43,918 nt of DNA from Rickettsiales bacterium (GTDB taxonomy: Bacteria; Pseudomonadota; Alphaproteobacteria; Methylaequorales; Methylaequoraceae). Each line of letters begins with the position of its first letter. Positions within the stretch are counted from its first letter, which is position 1. The stretch is from assembly GCA_002689325.1 (NCBI GenBank), contig NZFP01000007.1, positions 1 through 43,918 on the forward strand, written 5' to 3'. Shown piece by piece: positions 27,770 to 36,503 of the stretch. The notes under the pieces were generated by a model. The model was given only the letters and a program-made list of their open reading frames with translations. It was not told where the DNA came from and ran no database searches. Position numbers and translations under genes: made by a program.

Positions 27770-27958
27770 ATGCTTAAAGATTCCCTTATTATTTTGTTGT
27801 TACTTTTTTACTTAATTATTTTTATTTTTTGGTTAATTTGGTTTCATAGATCAGTAAGAAAAGCTATTAACAAAAAAAATATTTATTTATTTAATATTAT
27901 TGGATTTGTTGTTACCACATATGTTATTAGTTTTTTTGTTTTGCGAGTACTCTCGTAG
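27770..27958 (+). CDS. Small two-helix membrane protein, unknown
   Basis: A 62-residue protein with two hydrophobic helices (about 5-25 and 42-60) separated by a basic loop containing WFHRSVRKAINKKN. I do not recognise a family. It lies between a divergent YbjN gene and hldD (15 bases downstream), with an ATG start and an AT-rich leader. In many alphaproteobacteria a small UbiK-type coiled-coil protein sits near lgt, but this sequence is not that. It could be real but is short, so confidence is moderate. Confidence 0.55.
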   Translation: MLKDSLIILLLLFYLIIFIFWLIWFHRSVRKAINKKNIYLFNIIGFVVTTYVISFFVLRVLS

Positions 27959-27973
27959 TTTAAGGTTAATGAT

Positions 27974-28933
27974 ATGATAGTAGTTACTGGAGGTGCAGGA
28001 TTTATTGGTTCTAACTTAATAAATTTTCTTGAAAGCACAAATATTAAAGAAGTTATATCAGTTGACTGCAAAAACTATGAAAATATTGATTATTTCAACA
28101 ACAAAGATTTGAGGAAAGTTTCTCCTGATGATCTTGAAAATTTTTTAAATGAAAACAATAAATCTATAAAATTAATAATTCATCTCGGCGCAATTACATC
28201 AACAACAGAAACAGATGCAAAATTAATTATAAAAAATAATATTAATCTTTCTTTATTTATTTGGTCATGGTGTATAGAAAATAAAAAAAGATTAATATAT
28301 GCTTCATCAGCAGCTACCTACGGTGATGGTTCTAATAATTTCGATGATCAAGAAAAAAGTAACTACCTCTCTAAATTGATTCCACTCAATCTATATGGAT
28401 GGTCCAAACATTTATTTGACAAATTTATTATCAGTCAAAAAAAAAAGCCACCACAATATGTAGGATTAAAATTTTTTAATGTTTATGGACCGAATGAATT
28501 TCATAAATCTGAAATGAGAAGTATTGTACTAAAAATTTTTCAGAAAGTTTCAAATAATCAAACTGTAAAACTTTTTAAATCACACCACCCACATTATAAA
28601 GATGGTGAGCAGATGAGAGACTTTATTTATGTTAAAGATGTTGTAAATATTATTAAGTGGTTTGTTGATAATAAAAATATAAATGGAATTTATAATGTAG
28701 GAACCGGAAAGCCAAGAAGTTTTCATGACTTAGCAGTTTCAGTGTTTAAAAACTCAAACAAAAAAAATAAAATTAAGTATATTGATACACCAAAAAATAT
28801 AAGGGAGCAGTACCAATATTTCACAAAAGCAAATATAAAAAAACTAAGGAAAACTGGTTATAAAAAAAAATTTTTTTCATTAGAAGATGGAATTAAAGAC
28901 TATATTAGAAATCATTTAATTATAAACCTATGA
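27974..28933 (+). CDS. hldD: ADP-glyceromanno-heptose 6-epimerase
   Basis: NAD(P)-dependent extended SDR converting ADP-D-glycero- to ADP-L-glycero-D-manno-heptose for the LPS core. The sequence has VTGGAGFIGSNLIN at the N-terminus, HLGAITSTTETD, ASSAATYGDGS, the catalytic YGWSKHLFDKF (YxxxK), KFFNVYGPNEFHK, and RDFIYVKDVV, which distinguish HldD from other epimerases. Length 319 is normal. It overlaps lgt by 4 bases. Other heptose genes are not in this window. Confidence 0.92.
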   Translation: MIVVTGGAGFIGSNLINFLESTNIKEVISVDCKNYENIDYFNNKDLRKVSPDDLENFLNENNKSIKLIIHLGAITSTTETDAKLIIKNNINLSLFIWSWCIENKKRLIYASSAATYGDGSNNFDDQEKSNYLSKLIPLNLYGWSKHLFDKFIISQKKKPPQYVGLKFFNVYGPNEFHKSEMRSIVLKIFQKVSNNQTVKLFKSHHPHYKDGEQMRDFIYVKDVVNIIKWFVDNKNINGIYNVGTGKPRSFHDLAVSVFKNSNKKNKIKYIDTPKNIREQYQYFTKANIKKLRKTGYKKKFFSLEDGIKDYIRNHLIINL

Positions 28934-29703
28934 TATATGAGCACAATCTTAACCCTGTTGCAGTTGAATTTTTTTCTTTAAAAATTCATTGGTATTCTTT
29001 GGCTTACATTTCAGGTTTTATATTCTGTAATTATTATTCAAAATATTTAATTAAACAAAAAATATTAAAGCTTAAATTATCAATAATTGATGATCTTATT
29101 ACTTGGCTTATTGTTGCTGTATTAATTGGAGGAAGACTAGGATATGTTATTTTCTATAATTTTGATTTTTATTTTAGTAATCCTCTTGAGATATTAAAAA
29201 TCTGGCAAGGAGGAATGTCATTTCATGGAGCATTAATTGGAGTAATTATTTTAATTATTTTTTTTTCAAGAATAAAAAAAATTAAATTCTCTCAACTTGC
29301 TAATTTAGTTGCTTTCAGTTCTCCCATTGGAATTTTTTTAGGTAGATTAGCAAATTTTATAAACGCTGAACTTATAGGAAGGCCAACAGATGGTACATGG
29401 GGTGTCTTGTATAAGTCAGAATTATATACAAGACACCCTAGTCAAATCTACGAGGCTCTGTTTGAGGGTTTAATTATTTTTCTACTACTAAACCTCTTTA
29501 TAAGAAGCAATCTTAAAGATAAATTTAATGGATATGCTTTATTTTTGATATTTTATAGTCTTTTTAGATTTAATTTAGAATTTTTTAGACAACCAGACTC
29601 CCATTTAGGATTAATTGTAGGTAATATGTCAATGGGACAAATTTTAACTTTGCCAATGTTGATAATTGGGATAGTTTTTTTAAAAAATGAAAAAAAGCTC
29701 TAG
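28930..29703 (+). CDS. lgt: Prolipoprotein diacylglyceryl transferase
   Basis: Integral inner-membrane enzyme that transfers diacylglyceryl from phosphatidylglycerol to the lipobox cysteine of prolipoproteins. Signature segments are WYSLAYISGF, IGGRLGYVIFYN, GGMSFHGALIGV (His) and the Lgt signature GRLANFINAELIGRPTDGTWGV; the C-terminus has RHPSQIYEALFEG and FRFNLEFFRQPD. Length 257 is normal. It overlaps hldD by 4 bases and midA by 17. Presence of Lgt means that lipoproteins are made here even though MlaA in this window is not one. Confidence 0.96.
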   Translation: MIYEHNLNPVAVEFFSLKIHWYSLAYISGFIFCNYYSKYLIKQKILKLKLSIIDDLITWLIVAVLIGGRLGYVIFYNFDFYFSNPLEILKIWQGGMSFHGALIGVIILIIFFSRIKKIKFSQLANLVAFSSPIGIFLGRLANFINAELIGRPTDGTWGVLYKSELYTRHPSQIYEALFEGLIIFLLLNLFIRSNLKDKFNGYALFLIFYSLFRFNLEFFRQPDSHLGLIVGNMSMGQILTLPMLIIGIVFLKNEKKL

Positions 29704-30718
29704 AATATATAATACTTTTAGAAATGGTGGGACTCTTTCTTTAAGTAGGTTTATTTTTCTCTGCCTCTATGAAAAAGATCATGGGTATTATCAAAAAAAT
29801 AGAATAGGAACTGATTTCATAACAGCTCCAGAAATTAGTCAGCTTTTTGGTGAATGTGTTTCAATATTCATAGCTTCAATTAATCAAAGGGTTGGAAAAA
29901 TTAGAGATTTTTGTGAGCTGGGTCCCGGTAATGGAACTCTAATAAATGATCTATCAAAAAACCTTAATAAACTGATTAAAGAGGAATTAAATTTTTTTTT
30001 ATTCGAAAAATCAAATAATCTTGTTAAAAATATAAAAAAAAATATTAAGAACCTGAACATTTCATATCTCAGGAAATTAATTTTTCCACCGAGGCCAATT
30101 TTTTTTATAGCAAACGAGTTTTTTGATGCCTTACCAATAAATCAGTTTGAAAAAACCTCAAATGGTTGGTTAGAAAGAAGAATTGATTTAGTTGAAGGAA
30201 AATTAAAACTCACTTTAAAAAAAAACCCTTTTTTCAAATTTTTAGAAAAGCAGAGTAAAAAAGGTGATGTAGATGAAATATCGCCATATACTGAGCTTTA
30301 CTTGAAAAGAATTTTTAGTCATTTAAATAAATTTGGGGGAGGTTTACTTATTTTTGATTACGGCCCTCTTAAAAAAAGAAAAATTGACCCCCTTCAGTCT
30401 ATTTTTAAAAAAAAAAAAAACTATTTTCTTAATAATCTCCATAAATCAGATATTACTTACCACGTTGATTTTGAAAAAATAAAGCAGCAGGCTATTAAAT
30501 CAGATTTATTTTTTTATGGACCAATCACTCAAAAAAAATTTCTTTTTTTTAACGGAATTAATGAAAGATTTATTAAATTATCACAAGGTTTACAATCTAA
30601 AAAACAATTTCAAATATTAGACTCTCAGTTTACTAGGCTTACCGATGCTAAAGGAATGGGAGATTTAATTAAATGTGCTTTTATTACTAAAGAAGAAGTT
30701 GAACTAAATTTTTTCTGA
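29687..30718 (+). CDS. MidA/NDUFAF7-type SAM-dependent methyltransferase
   Basis: Family of class I methyltransferases whose mitochondrial member methylates an arginine of complex I subunit NDUFS2; the bacterial role is inferred. The sequence shows GTDFITAPEISQLFGE (SAM region), ELGPGNGTLINDL (motif I), and IANEFFDALPINQFEK, all diagnostic. Length 343 is typical. It lies in the conserved alphaproteobacterial order lgt-midA-pgeF. An A14 tract (30407-30420) is in frame. It overlaps lgt by 17 bases and pgeF by one. Confidence 0.9.
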   Translation: MKKSSRIYNTFRNGGTLSLSRFIFLCLYEKDHGYYQKNRIGTDFITAPEISQLFGECVSIFIASINQRVGKIRDFCELGPGNGTLINDLSKNLNKLIKEELNFFLFEKSNNLVKNIKKNIKNLNISYLRKLIFPPRPIFFIANEFFDALPINQFEKTSNGWLERRIDLVEGKLKLTLKKNPFFKFLEKQSKKGDVDEISPYTELYLKRIFSHLNKFGGGLLIFDYGPLKKRKIDPLQSIFKKKKNYFLNNLHKSDITYHVDFEKIKQQAIKSDLFFYGPITQKKFLFFNGINERFIKLSQGLQSKKQFQILDSQFTRLTDAKGMGDLIKCAFITKEEVELNFF

Positions 30719-31485
30719 TGTCTAAAAAAAATAGAATTATTTTTTACAAAGATTTTCAATATTGTTTTTTCACAAGGAATGGTGGCGTTAGTAAAAAAAA
30801 CTTCAGTTCTTTAAACTGTTCATTTAATAAGGGTGACAACGATTTAAATGTTAAAAAAAACAGAGAGTATGTACGTGAAAAATTTTGTAGCAAAAAAAAA
30901 ATAATTTTAATTAATCAAGTTCACTCCAACAAAATTTTCTTTATTGATAAAATCACCAATCAAATTTTAAGTGGAGATGGAATTATCTCTGACAGAAAAG
31001 ATTTAGTTCTTGGTGTTTTGACTGCAGACTGTGCTCCCATAGTAATTCTGGGAAAAAAATACTTTGGAATCATACATGCAGGTTGGAAAGGAGTTTTTTC
31101 AGGAATAATAGAAAATGCTCTGAACTTTTTTTTTGAAAAGGGTGAATACAAAGAAGATATTTTTGTGGATGTAGGTCCTCATTTAAAAAAAAATTCTTTT
31201 GAAGTTAAGAATGATTTTCTTGTTAACTTAAAAAAACAAGAAATAAATTCAGAAAAATATATTTCGTCAATAAAAAGAAAACTTTATTTTGATTTCAGTT
31301 TACTTATTGCAGATAAAATAATTAATTGTGGCATTGATAATTTTAATATTTCAAAAATAGACACATTTCAAAACTACAATAATTTTTATAGTTTTAGATA
31401 CTATTTAAAAAAAGGAATTAAAAATTGTGGTAGGCAAATCAGTTTAGTTAGTATAAAAGATAATTATGAAATTGGTATCAGGTAA
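30718..31485 (+). CDS. pgeF: Peptidoglycan editing factor PgeF (YfiH/laccase-domain family)
   Basis: YfiH/LACC1 superfamily; bacterial PgeF is reported to hydrolyse a wrongly incorporated amino acid from peptidoglycan precursors, whereas older annotation as polyphenol oxidase is doubtful. Conserved zinc-site motifs are NQVHSN (His), TADCAPIV (Cys) and IHAGWKG (His). The usual GPCI segment reads [13 protein letters not shown] here, a variation. Length 255 is typical. The ATG overlaps the midA stop by one base, and prs starts inside its 3' end (20-base overlap). Confidence 0.9.
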   Translation: MSKKNRIIFYKDFQYCFFTRNGGVSKKNFSSLNCSFNKGDNDLNVKKNREYVREKFCSKKKIILINQVHSNKIFFIDKITNQILSGDGIISDRKDLVLGVLTADCAPIVILGKKYFGIIHAGWKGVFSGIIENALNFFFEKGEYKEDIFVDVGPHLKKNSFEVKNDFLVNLKKQEINSEKYISSIKRKLYFDFSLLIADKIINCGIDNFNISKIDTFQNYNNFYSFRYYLKKGIKNCGRQISLVSIKDNYEIGIR

Positions 31486-32398
31486 TAGCAATAAACCCCT
31501 TGCTGAGAGCATAGCCAAATATCTTGGTGTTAAATTAGTTGACGCAACAATAAAAAAATTTCCTGATAAAGAAATTTTTGTTGAAATTCAAGAAAATGTG
31601 AGGGGAGAAGATGTTTTTGTCATACAATCAACTTCATTTCCTGCTAACGACCATGTAATGGAATTACTAATTACAATCGATGCTCTTAAAAGAGGCTCAG
31701 CCAAGAGAATAGCTGCAATTATGCCTTACTATGGTTATGCAAGGCAGGATCGAAAGTCCGGACCTAGATCACCAATATCAGCTAAATTACTTGCTAACCT
31801 AATAAGTGTAGCTGGCGCAGATAGAGCCCTTATGGTTGATCTTCACGCTGGACAAATCCAAGGTTTTTTTGATATTCCAACAGACAATCTATTCGCTGCA
31901 CCTGTTTTTATAGAAGATATTAAAAAGAAATTTTCTGAAAAAGATTTTATTATCATATCTCCTGATGTAGGTGGAGTTGTAAGAGCCCGCGCAATTGCAA
32001 AAAGATTAGACTGTGATCTTGCTATAATTGACAAAAGAAGAGAGAAAGCAAGTGTTTCTGAGGTAATGAACATTATTGGTGAAATTAAAAATAAACATTG
32101 TATTTTAATTGATGATATTTGTGATACTGCAGGGACACTTTCAAATGCAGCGAAAGCGTTAAAAGAAGAAAAAGCAGAATCAGTATACGCATACATTACT
32201 CATGGAGTTTTATCAGAACCAGCCATAGAAAGAATAAATAATTCACCTATTGATAAAATGATAATAACTGATAGTATTCTCGCTCGAGAAGATGTACGTT
32301 CTTCTAAAAAAATTGAGCAATTGTCTATAGCTCCTCTCATTGGAGAGGCAATAGGAAGAATTACAGAAAATAGGTCGGTTTCGAGTCTATTTGCTTAA
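31466..32398 (+). CDS. prs: Ribose-phosphate pyrophosphokinase
   Basis: Makes PRPP from ribose 5-phosphate and ATP for nucleotide, histidine and tryptophan synthesis. Motifs: the N-terminal [39 protein letters not shown] (flexible loop), the ATP-binding [12 protein letters not shown], and the PRPP loop [12 protein letters not shown]. Length 310 is standard. It is nested into the end of pgeF by 20 bases and followed 12 bases later by the rplY start. Confidence 0.97.
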   Translation: MKLVSGNSNKPLAESIAKYLGVKLVDATIKKFPDKEIFVEIQENVRGEDVFVIQSTSFPANDHVMELLITIDALKRGSAKRIAAIMPYYGYARQDRKSGPRSPISAKLLANLISVAGADRALMVDLHAGQIQGFFDIPTDNLFAAPVFIEDIKKKFSEKDFIIISPDVGGVVRARAIAKRLDCDLAIIDKRREKASVSEVMNIIGEIKNKHCILIDDICDTAGTLSNAAKALKEEKAESVYAYITHGVLSEPAIERINNSPIDKMIITDSILAREDVRSSKKIEQLSIAPLIGEAIGRITENRSVSSLFA

Positions 32399-32410
32399 TA
32401 GGAGTGTATC
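32399..32410 (+). promoter_or_regulatory. Ribosome binding site of rplY
   Basis: TAGGAG ends at 32404, six bases before the ATG at 32411. This supports translation starting at 32411, upstream of the poly(A) frame break. Confidence 0.6.
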
Positions 32411-33131
32411 ATGAATGAGAATTCACAATTAATAGTTAGTAAAAGAGAAAATAGTGGAACTGGCGATTCTCGGAGCTTAAGACAAAAAAAAAAAAATACC
32501 AGGAATAATTTATGGTGATAAAAAAGATCCTATTCCTATTTTGTTAGATGAAAAGATTCTTAAATTGAAAATTAAAGATCCTACTTTTTTTTCCAAGCAA
32601 TGTGAAATTAAATTTAATGATGAAGTTATAAAAGTTTTACCTAAAGACTTGCAGCTTCATCCTGTAAAAGAAAGTATTTTGCACATTGATTTTCTGAGAG
32701 TTAGTGGGAACACCACTGTAACCTTACTTGTTCCAGTTAAATTCATAAACGAAAATAATTGCCCGGGTATAAAACAAGGTGGAGTTTTAAATATTGTTAG
32801 ACGTGAAATAGAACTCATAACTTTAGTTTCAAAAATACCTGAATCTCTTGAAGCAAACCTTGATGGATTAGAAATTGGCGACAGCATACACATTAGCTCA
32901 ATAAATTTAGAAGAGGGGGTAAAACCTACAATTTCTGATCGAGACTTTACTATTGCTACAATTGCACCACCAACAGTCTTGAAAGTTGAAGAAGAGAAGC
33001 CAGTTGAAGAAACTGATGAAGGTGTTCAAGATGCTGAAGCAAAAGAAGGGGATTCAAGCGTAGATAAGCAGGAAGCAGCAAAAGAAAAATCCTCTGATGG
33101 GAAAAAATCAGAAGATAGCGAAAAAAAATAA
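32411..33131 (+). CDS. rplY: 50S ribosomal protein L25/TL5/CTC, interrupted by a frameshift at a poly(A) tract
   Basis: Ribosomal protein binding 5S rRNA, of the longer CTC type. Translation from the ATG at 32411 gives an N-terminus ending SLRQKKK; the expected continuation IPGIIYGDKK, a classic L25 motif, lies in the +1 frame. The break coincides with 13 consecutive A (32484-32496). Removing one A gives a continuous 239-residue protein: L25 domain (about 1-95), beta-barrel CTC domain (about 100-190), and an acidic/lysine-rich tail. Read as assembled, translation ends at a TGA about 16 bases beyond the tract. A TTG at 32541 would make a truncated protein lacking the N-terminal RNA-binding part. 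Sequencing error, a real mutation, or slippage are the options. Confidence 0.88.
32484..32496 (+). repeat. Poly(A) tract of 13 at the rplY frame break
   Basis: Thirteen A bases directly follow codons for SLRQ. The upstream and downstream L25 frames differ by one base exactly here; twelve (or fifteen) A would join them. Confidence 0.9.
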
Positions 33132-33145
33132 TGTTTTCCAATTAA

Positions 33146-33709
33146 ATGATTTTAATAACTGGACTTGGTAACCCTGGTAAAGAATTCTTAAAAACAAGAC
33201 ATAATATTGGTTTTGATATAGTTGATTCGATACATTCTGAATTTAATTTTCCAAAATATTCTGAAAAATTCAACTCTTTATATTCAAAAAAAACTATATA
33301 TGACAAAATCATAGTGATTCAAAAACCAATGTCATATATGAATTTAAGTGGAGGCCCAATAAAAAAAATTTTCAATTTTTTTAAAATTAATGATACTCAA
33401 GATATTTTTATTTTTCATGATGACTTAGACCTTGAGTTCTCTTCACTGAGAATAAAAAATTCTGGAGGGCATGGAGGTCACAATGGTATTAAAAGTATTA
33501 TAGGGCTGATTGGACCTAACTTTAATAGAATAAAATTTGGAATTAAAAACTCTTTATACAAAGAAAAAAATATTGATGCTGATAAATTTGTTTTAGATAA
33601 ATTTAACTTGGAAGAATTAAAAATGATTGAGAATATTAAAAAAAAAATAATTATTAATTTCAAATTACTAATAAAAAAAGACTTTTCATCTTTTAAAAAT
33701 AATTTTTAA
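33146..33709 (+). CDS. pth: Peptidyl-tRNA hydrolase
   Basis: Recycles tRNA from prematurely released peptidyl-tRNA. Motifs: GLGNPGKEFLKTRHNIGFDIVD at the N-terminus (including the catalytic His), KPMSYMNLSGGPI, the HDDLDLEF active-site aspartate, and GGHGGHNGIKSI. Length 187 is typical. It follows rplY by 14 bases and precedes ychF by 1 base, in the conserved order rplY-pth-ychF. Confidence 0.97.
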   Translation: MILITGLGNPGKEFLKTRHNIGFDIVDSIHSEFNFPKYSEKFNSLYSKKTIYDKIIVIQKPMSYMNLSGGPIKKIFNFFKINDTQDIFIFHDDLDLEFSSLRIKNSGGHGGHNGIKSIIGLIGPNFNRIKFGIKNSLYKEKNIDADKFVLDKFNLEELKMIENIKKKIIINFKLLIKKDFSSFKNNF

Positions 33710-33710
33710 C

Positions 33711-34808
33711 ATGAGTTTTAACTGTGGAATATTAGGCTTACCAAATGTTGGAAAATCAACATTATTTAACGCCCTAACGTCAACTCAAAAAGCTGAATCT
33801 AAAAATTACCCCTTTTGTACAATTGATCCTAATATTGGAAAAGTTCAGGTCGAAGATAAGCGCTTAAAAAAAATTTCAGAAATTTCTAGATCAGAAAAAA
33901 CAATATTTAATCAGTTGGAATTTGTTGATATTGCTGGTCTAGTCAAAGGTGCAAGTAAAGGCGAAGGGCTAGGAAATAAATTCTTGTCAAACCTTTACTC
34001 TGTTGATGCTCTAATTCATGTTGTCAGATGTTTTGAAAATAAAGACATTACGCATGTTGATAGTAAAATATCTCCTATTGATGATATTAATATCATTGAG
34101 ACTGAACTTTTACTCTCTGATCTTACAAAAATTGAAAATATAATTGAAAGTTTAAAAAAAAAAAATAAAGGAAAAGTTATCGATCCCCAGCTTTTAACCA
34201 CACTTGAAACTGCAAAAAAAAATTTAGATGACGGAATCTTTTTAAGAAATTGTTCCAAAGAACCGGGAGAATCAAGAATACTTACCAGCTATAATCTTTT
34301 GACCATAAAACCAATGATTTATATTTGTAATGTAGATGAAAATTCAATTACAGCAGGAAATGAATTAAGCAAACAGGTAGAAAGAATTGCTAATGAAACA
34401 TCTACAAAAGTATTAAATATTTCAGCTGATATTGAATCTGAAATTTCTCTGATTGAAAATTTAAAGGAAAAACAAGAATTTCTGTTATCAATTGGTTTAA
34501 AAGAAACGTCATTATCAAAACTTGTTAGAGAAGGATATGACCTCTTAAATTTATTAACTTTTTTTACATCTGGTATCAAAGAATCTCGAGCTTGGTCTTG
34601 TCAAAAAGGTTCTTTTGCACCAGATGCTGGAGCTAAAATTCATACTGACTTTAAACGTGGTTTTATCAAAGCTGAGGTTATTGATTATCATGATTTTATA
34701 GAATTTAAAGGTGAACAAAATTGTAAAGAAAATGGTAAGGTCAGGTTAGAAGGTAAAGAATATCTAGTAAAAGACGGAGACATAATAAACTTCAAATTTA
34801 ATGTTTAG
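33711..34808 (+). CDS. ychF: Redox-regulated ATPase/GTPase YchF
   Basis: Universally conserved Obg-family P-loop protein (OLA1 type) that prefers ATP and associates with ribosomes. G1 is GLPNVGKST, G3 region is DIAGLVKGASKGEGLGNKFL, the altered G4 reads NVDE instead of NKxD (typical for YchF), and the C-terminal TGS domain is AGAKIHTDFKRGFIKAEV. Length 365 is standard. An A12 tract is in frame around 34154. The 3' end overlaps the end of the converging aldolase gene by 11 bases. Confidence 0.96.
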   Translation: MSFNCGILGLPNVGKSTLFNALTSTQKAESKNYPFCTIDPNIGKVQVEDKRLKKISEISRSEKTIFNQLEFVDIAGLVKGASKGEGLGNKFLSNLYSVDALIHVVRCFENKDITHVDSKISPIDDINIIETELLLSDLTKIENIIESLKKKNKGKVIDPQLLTTLETAKKNLDDGIFLRNCSKEPGESRILTSYNLLTIKPMIYICNVDENSITAGNELSKQVERIANETSTKVLNISADIESEISLIENLKEKQEFLLSIGLKETSLSKLVREGYDLLNLLTFFTSGIKESRAWSCQKGSFAPDAGAKIHTDFKRGFIKAEVIDYHDFIEFKGEQNCKENGKVRLEGKEYLVKDGDIINFKFNV

Positions 34809-35430
34809 ATTTATAGTGAGCAAATTTTTTTAAAACATTACTAATCTCATTTCTACTTAAAAGTTTAAAATTTTTTGATAACAAACAAAAATAATACTGC
34901 CTTGCCAGTTTTTCTAATGCCAAAGAAAGATGGATAGCCTCATCAATATTTTCACCAAGACTTATTTGTCCGTGATTTGCGATCAAACATCCTTTTCTAT
35001 CTCTGCATGCTGATAACACAAAGTTGGCTAGTTGTGTTGTTCCAAAGGTTGCATACTTTGAGCACTTAATGTCATCTCCTCCAAATTCAGCTATCATATA
35101 ATGAAATCTTTTTATCGTTTGCCTCATACAAGAAAGAATAGATGCCCAATCAGAATGACAATGAACAATTGAGCTAACTTCTTTTCGTTTTTTGTAGATT
35201 AATAAATGTAAATCAAGCTCACTAGACGGTTTTATTCCATTTTTAACATTTCCTTCAAAATCAATTATAGAAATATTTTCATTTTTTAAATTTTTTATAT
35301 CTATACCAGAAGGGGTAATGAAAATTTTTTCTTTAAATTTTATACTAATATTACCCTCAGAACCTAAGTTCATACCTTTTTTTAGAAGTAAGTTATAATT
35401 TTTAATAATTGTCTCTTTTATCATTTTCAT
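34798..35430 (-). CDS. Class II aldolase/adducin family protein, Ald2-like
   Basis: Zinc-dependent class II aldolase family (FucA-like). Seen: SEGNISIKF, ITPSGI, a Glu in SSELDLH, the metal-binding HCH pair (IVHCHSDWAS) and a third His in ANHGQISLG. The GGDDIKCSKYATFGT segment resembles FucA and Ald2 rather than the MtnB dehydratase. Directly after mtnP and mtnA, it most likely cleaves 5-methylthioribulose-1-phosphate or 5-deoxyribulose-1-phosphate to DHAP and an aldehyde, as in the DHAP shunt. The ATG at 35430 (210 residues) is preferred over a TTG at 35436; two bases separate it from mtnA. The exact substrate is inferred from context. Confidence 0.8.
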   Translation of the reverse strand: MKMIKETIIKNYNLLLKKGMNLGSEGNISIKFKEKIFITPSGIDIKNLKNENISIIDFEGNVKNGIKPSSELDLHLLIYKKRKEVSSIVHCHSDWASILSCMRQTIKRFHYMIAEFGGDDIKCSKYATFGTTQLANFVLSACRDRKGCLIANHGQISLGENIDEAIHLSLALEKLARQYYFCLLSKNFKLLSRNEISNVLKKFAHYKSKH

Positions 35431-35432
35431 AA

Positions 35433-36503
35433 TCAATTTTTTAATTTTTTCTTTATAGAAGAGAAGTTAGCTTTACAAATTCCATTTTCAGTTATTAAGG
35501 CTGTAATAAATTTTGAGGGTGTAACGTCAAAAGCTGGGTTAAAAGTTTTAGTTTTTTTTTCGTAAATTCGTTCAGTAAAAAGTTTTTTAGATTTTTCAAA
35601 ACTTACATTAGACAACTCTTTTCCATCTCTTATTTCAATTGGTATATCTGATCCTTTTTTTAAATAACGGTCTATTGTTGAAGTAGGTAATGCCACATAA
35701 AATGGAATATTATTTTCATGAGCCGAGATTGCTTTCAAGTATGTACCTATTTTATTACAAACATCTCCATTCATTGCAGTTCGGTCACTTCCAACTAAGC
35801 ACAAATCAACTTTTCCATTTTGCATTAAATACCCTCCTGCATTATCAACAATAACAGTATGTGGAACTTTTTCATTTTTTAACTCCCATGATGTTAAGAG
35901 TGCTCCTTGATTTCTAGGTCTTGTTTCATCTACCCATACATGTAAAGGAATTTTGGCTTGATTAGCACAAAAAATAGGAGATAAAGCAGTTCCATAATCA
36001 ACGGTTGCCAACCAACCTGCATTACAATGTGTTAGTATATTAACTGGTTTCTTTTTTTTTTTATAAATTTTTTCAATTATCTTAAGTCCATGATGACCTA
36101 TCCTTTTACAGTTTTCAATGTCATCATCTCTAATCAATTTTGCTAGTTCAATTGCTAAACTAGCTCTTTTTCTTGGAATTGTTTTGAGCAACTCTTTTTT
36201 TATTTTATCTAATGCCCATTTAAGATTAACTGCTGTAGGCCTAGTTTGTAAAAGTTTTTTATAAGAACTTCTTAAATTCGTTAAACTAGAATTCTTTTCA
36301 ATTGACTTTGCAAGACCAAAAGCAGCAGCCACTCCAATCAAAGGAGCACCTCTAACTTTCATATCCTTGATAGCTTTACAGAAATCATTAAGTGATTGTA
36401 ATCTTTGTATTTTAAATTCGAAAGGAAGTCTTGTTTGATCAATAATTTTTATTTCACTATTTTCCAACCAAATTGTAGAAAAGCTTCTATTTTTTACTTT
36501 CAT
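35433..36503 (-). CDS. mtnA: S-methyl-5-thioribose-1-phosphate isomerase
   Basis: Isomerises methylthioribose-1-phosphate to methylthioribulose-1-phosphate; related enzymes also accept 5-deoxyribose-1-phosphate. Motifs: KVRGAPLIGVAAAFGLA, the catalytic Cys in ILTHCNAGWLATVDYGTAL, DETRPRNQGA, and the catalytic Asp in VGSDRTAMNGDVCNKIGTY. Length 356 is typical. It overlaps mtnP by 4 bases and is followed by the class II aldolase. It is distinguished from eIF2B-like relatives by the intact catalytic residues. Confidence 0.94.
   Translation of the reverse strand: MKVKNRSFSTIWLENSEIKIIDQTRLPFEFKIQRLQSLNDFCKAIKDMKVRGAPLIGVAAAFGLAKSIEKNSSLTNLRSSYKKLLQTRPTAVNLKWALDKIKKELLKTIPRKRASLAIELAKLIRDDDIENCKRIGHHGLKIIEKIYKKKKKPVNILTHCNAGWLATVDYGTALSPIFCANQAKIPLHVWVDETRPRNQGALLTSWELKNEKVPHTVIVDNAGGYLMQNGKVDLCLVGSDRTAMNGDVCNKIGTYLKAISAHENNIPFYVALPTSTIDRYLKKGSDIPIEIRDGKELSNVSFEKSKKLFTERIYEKKTKTFNPAFDVTPSKFITALITENGICKANFSSIKKKLKN

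Noticed and set aside
30718-31485. Polyphenol oxidase/laccase function for the YfiH-family gene
   Set aside because: The family was named after weak oxidase activity, but the zinc-site motifs and conserved place beside envelope genes fit peptidoglycan editing factor better.
32541-33131. Short rplY starting at a TTG after the poly(A) tract
   Set aside because: It would lack the conserved 5S rRNA-binding N-terminus, which is present just upstream with a good ATG and Shine-Dalgarno sequence.
34798-35430. Class II aldolase gene as mtnB (methylthioribulose-1-phosphate dehydratase)
   Set aside because: MtnB has the same fold, but the central GGDD...YATFGT and ANHGQISLG segments fit FucA/Ald2-type aldolases better and no mtnC or mtnD is adjacent. 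Not fully excluded.
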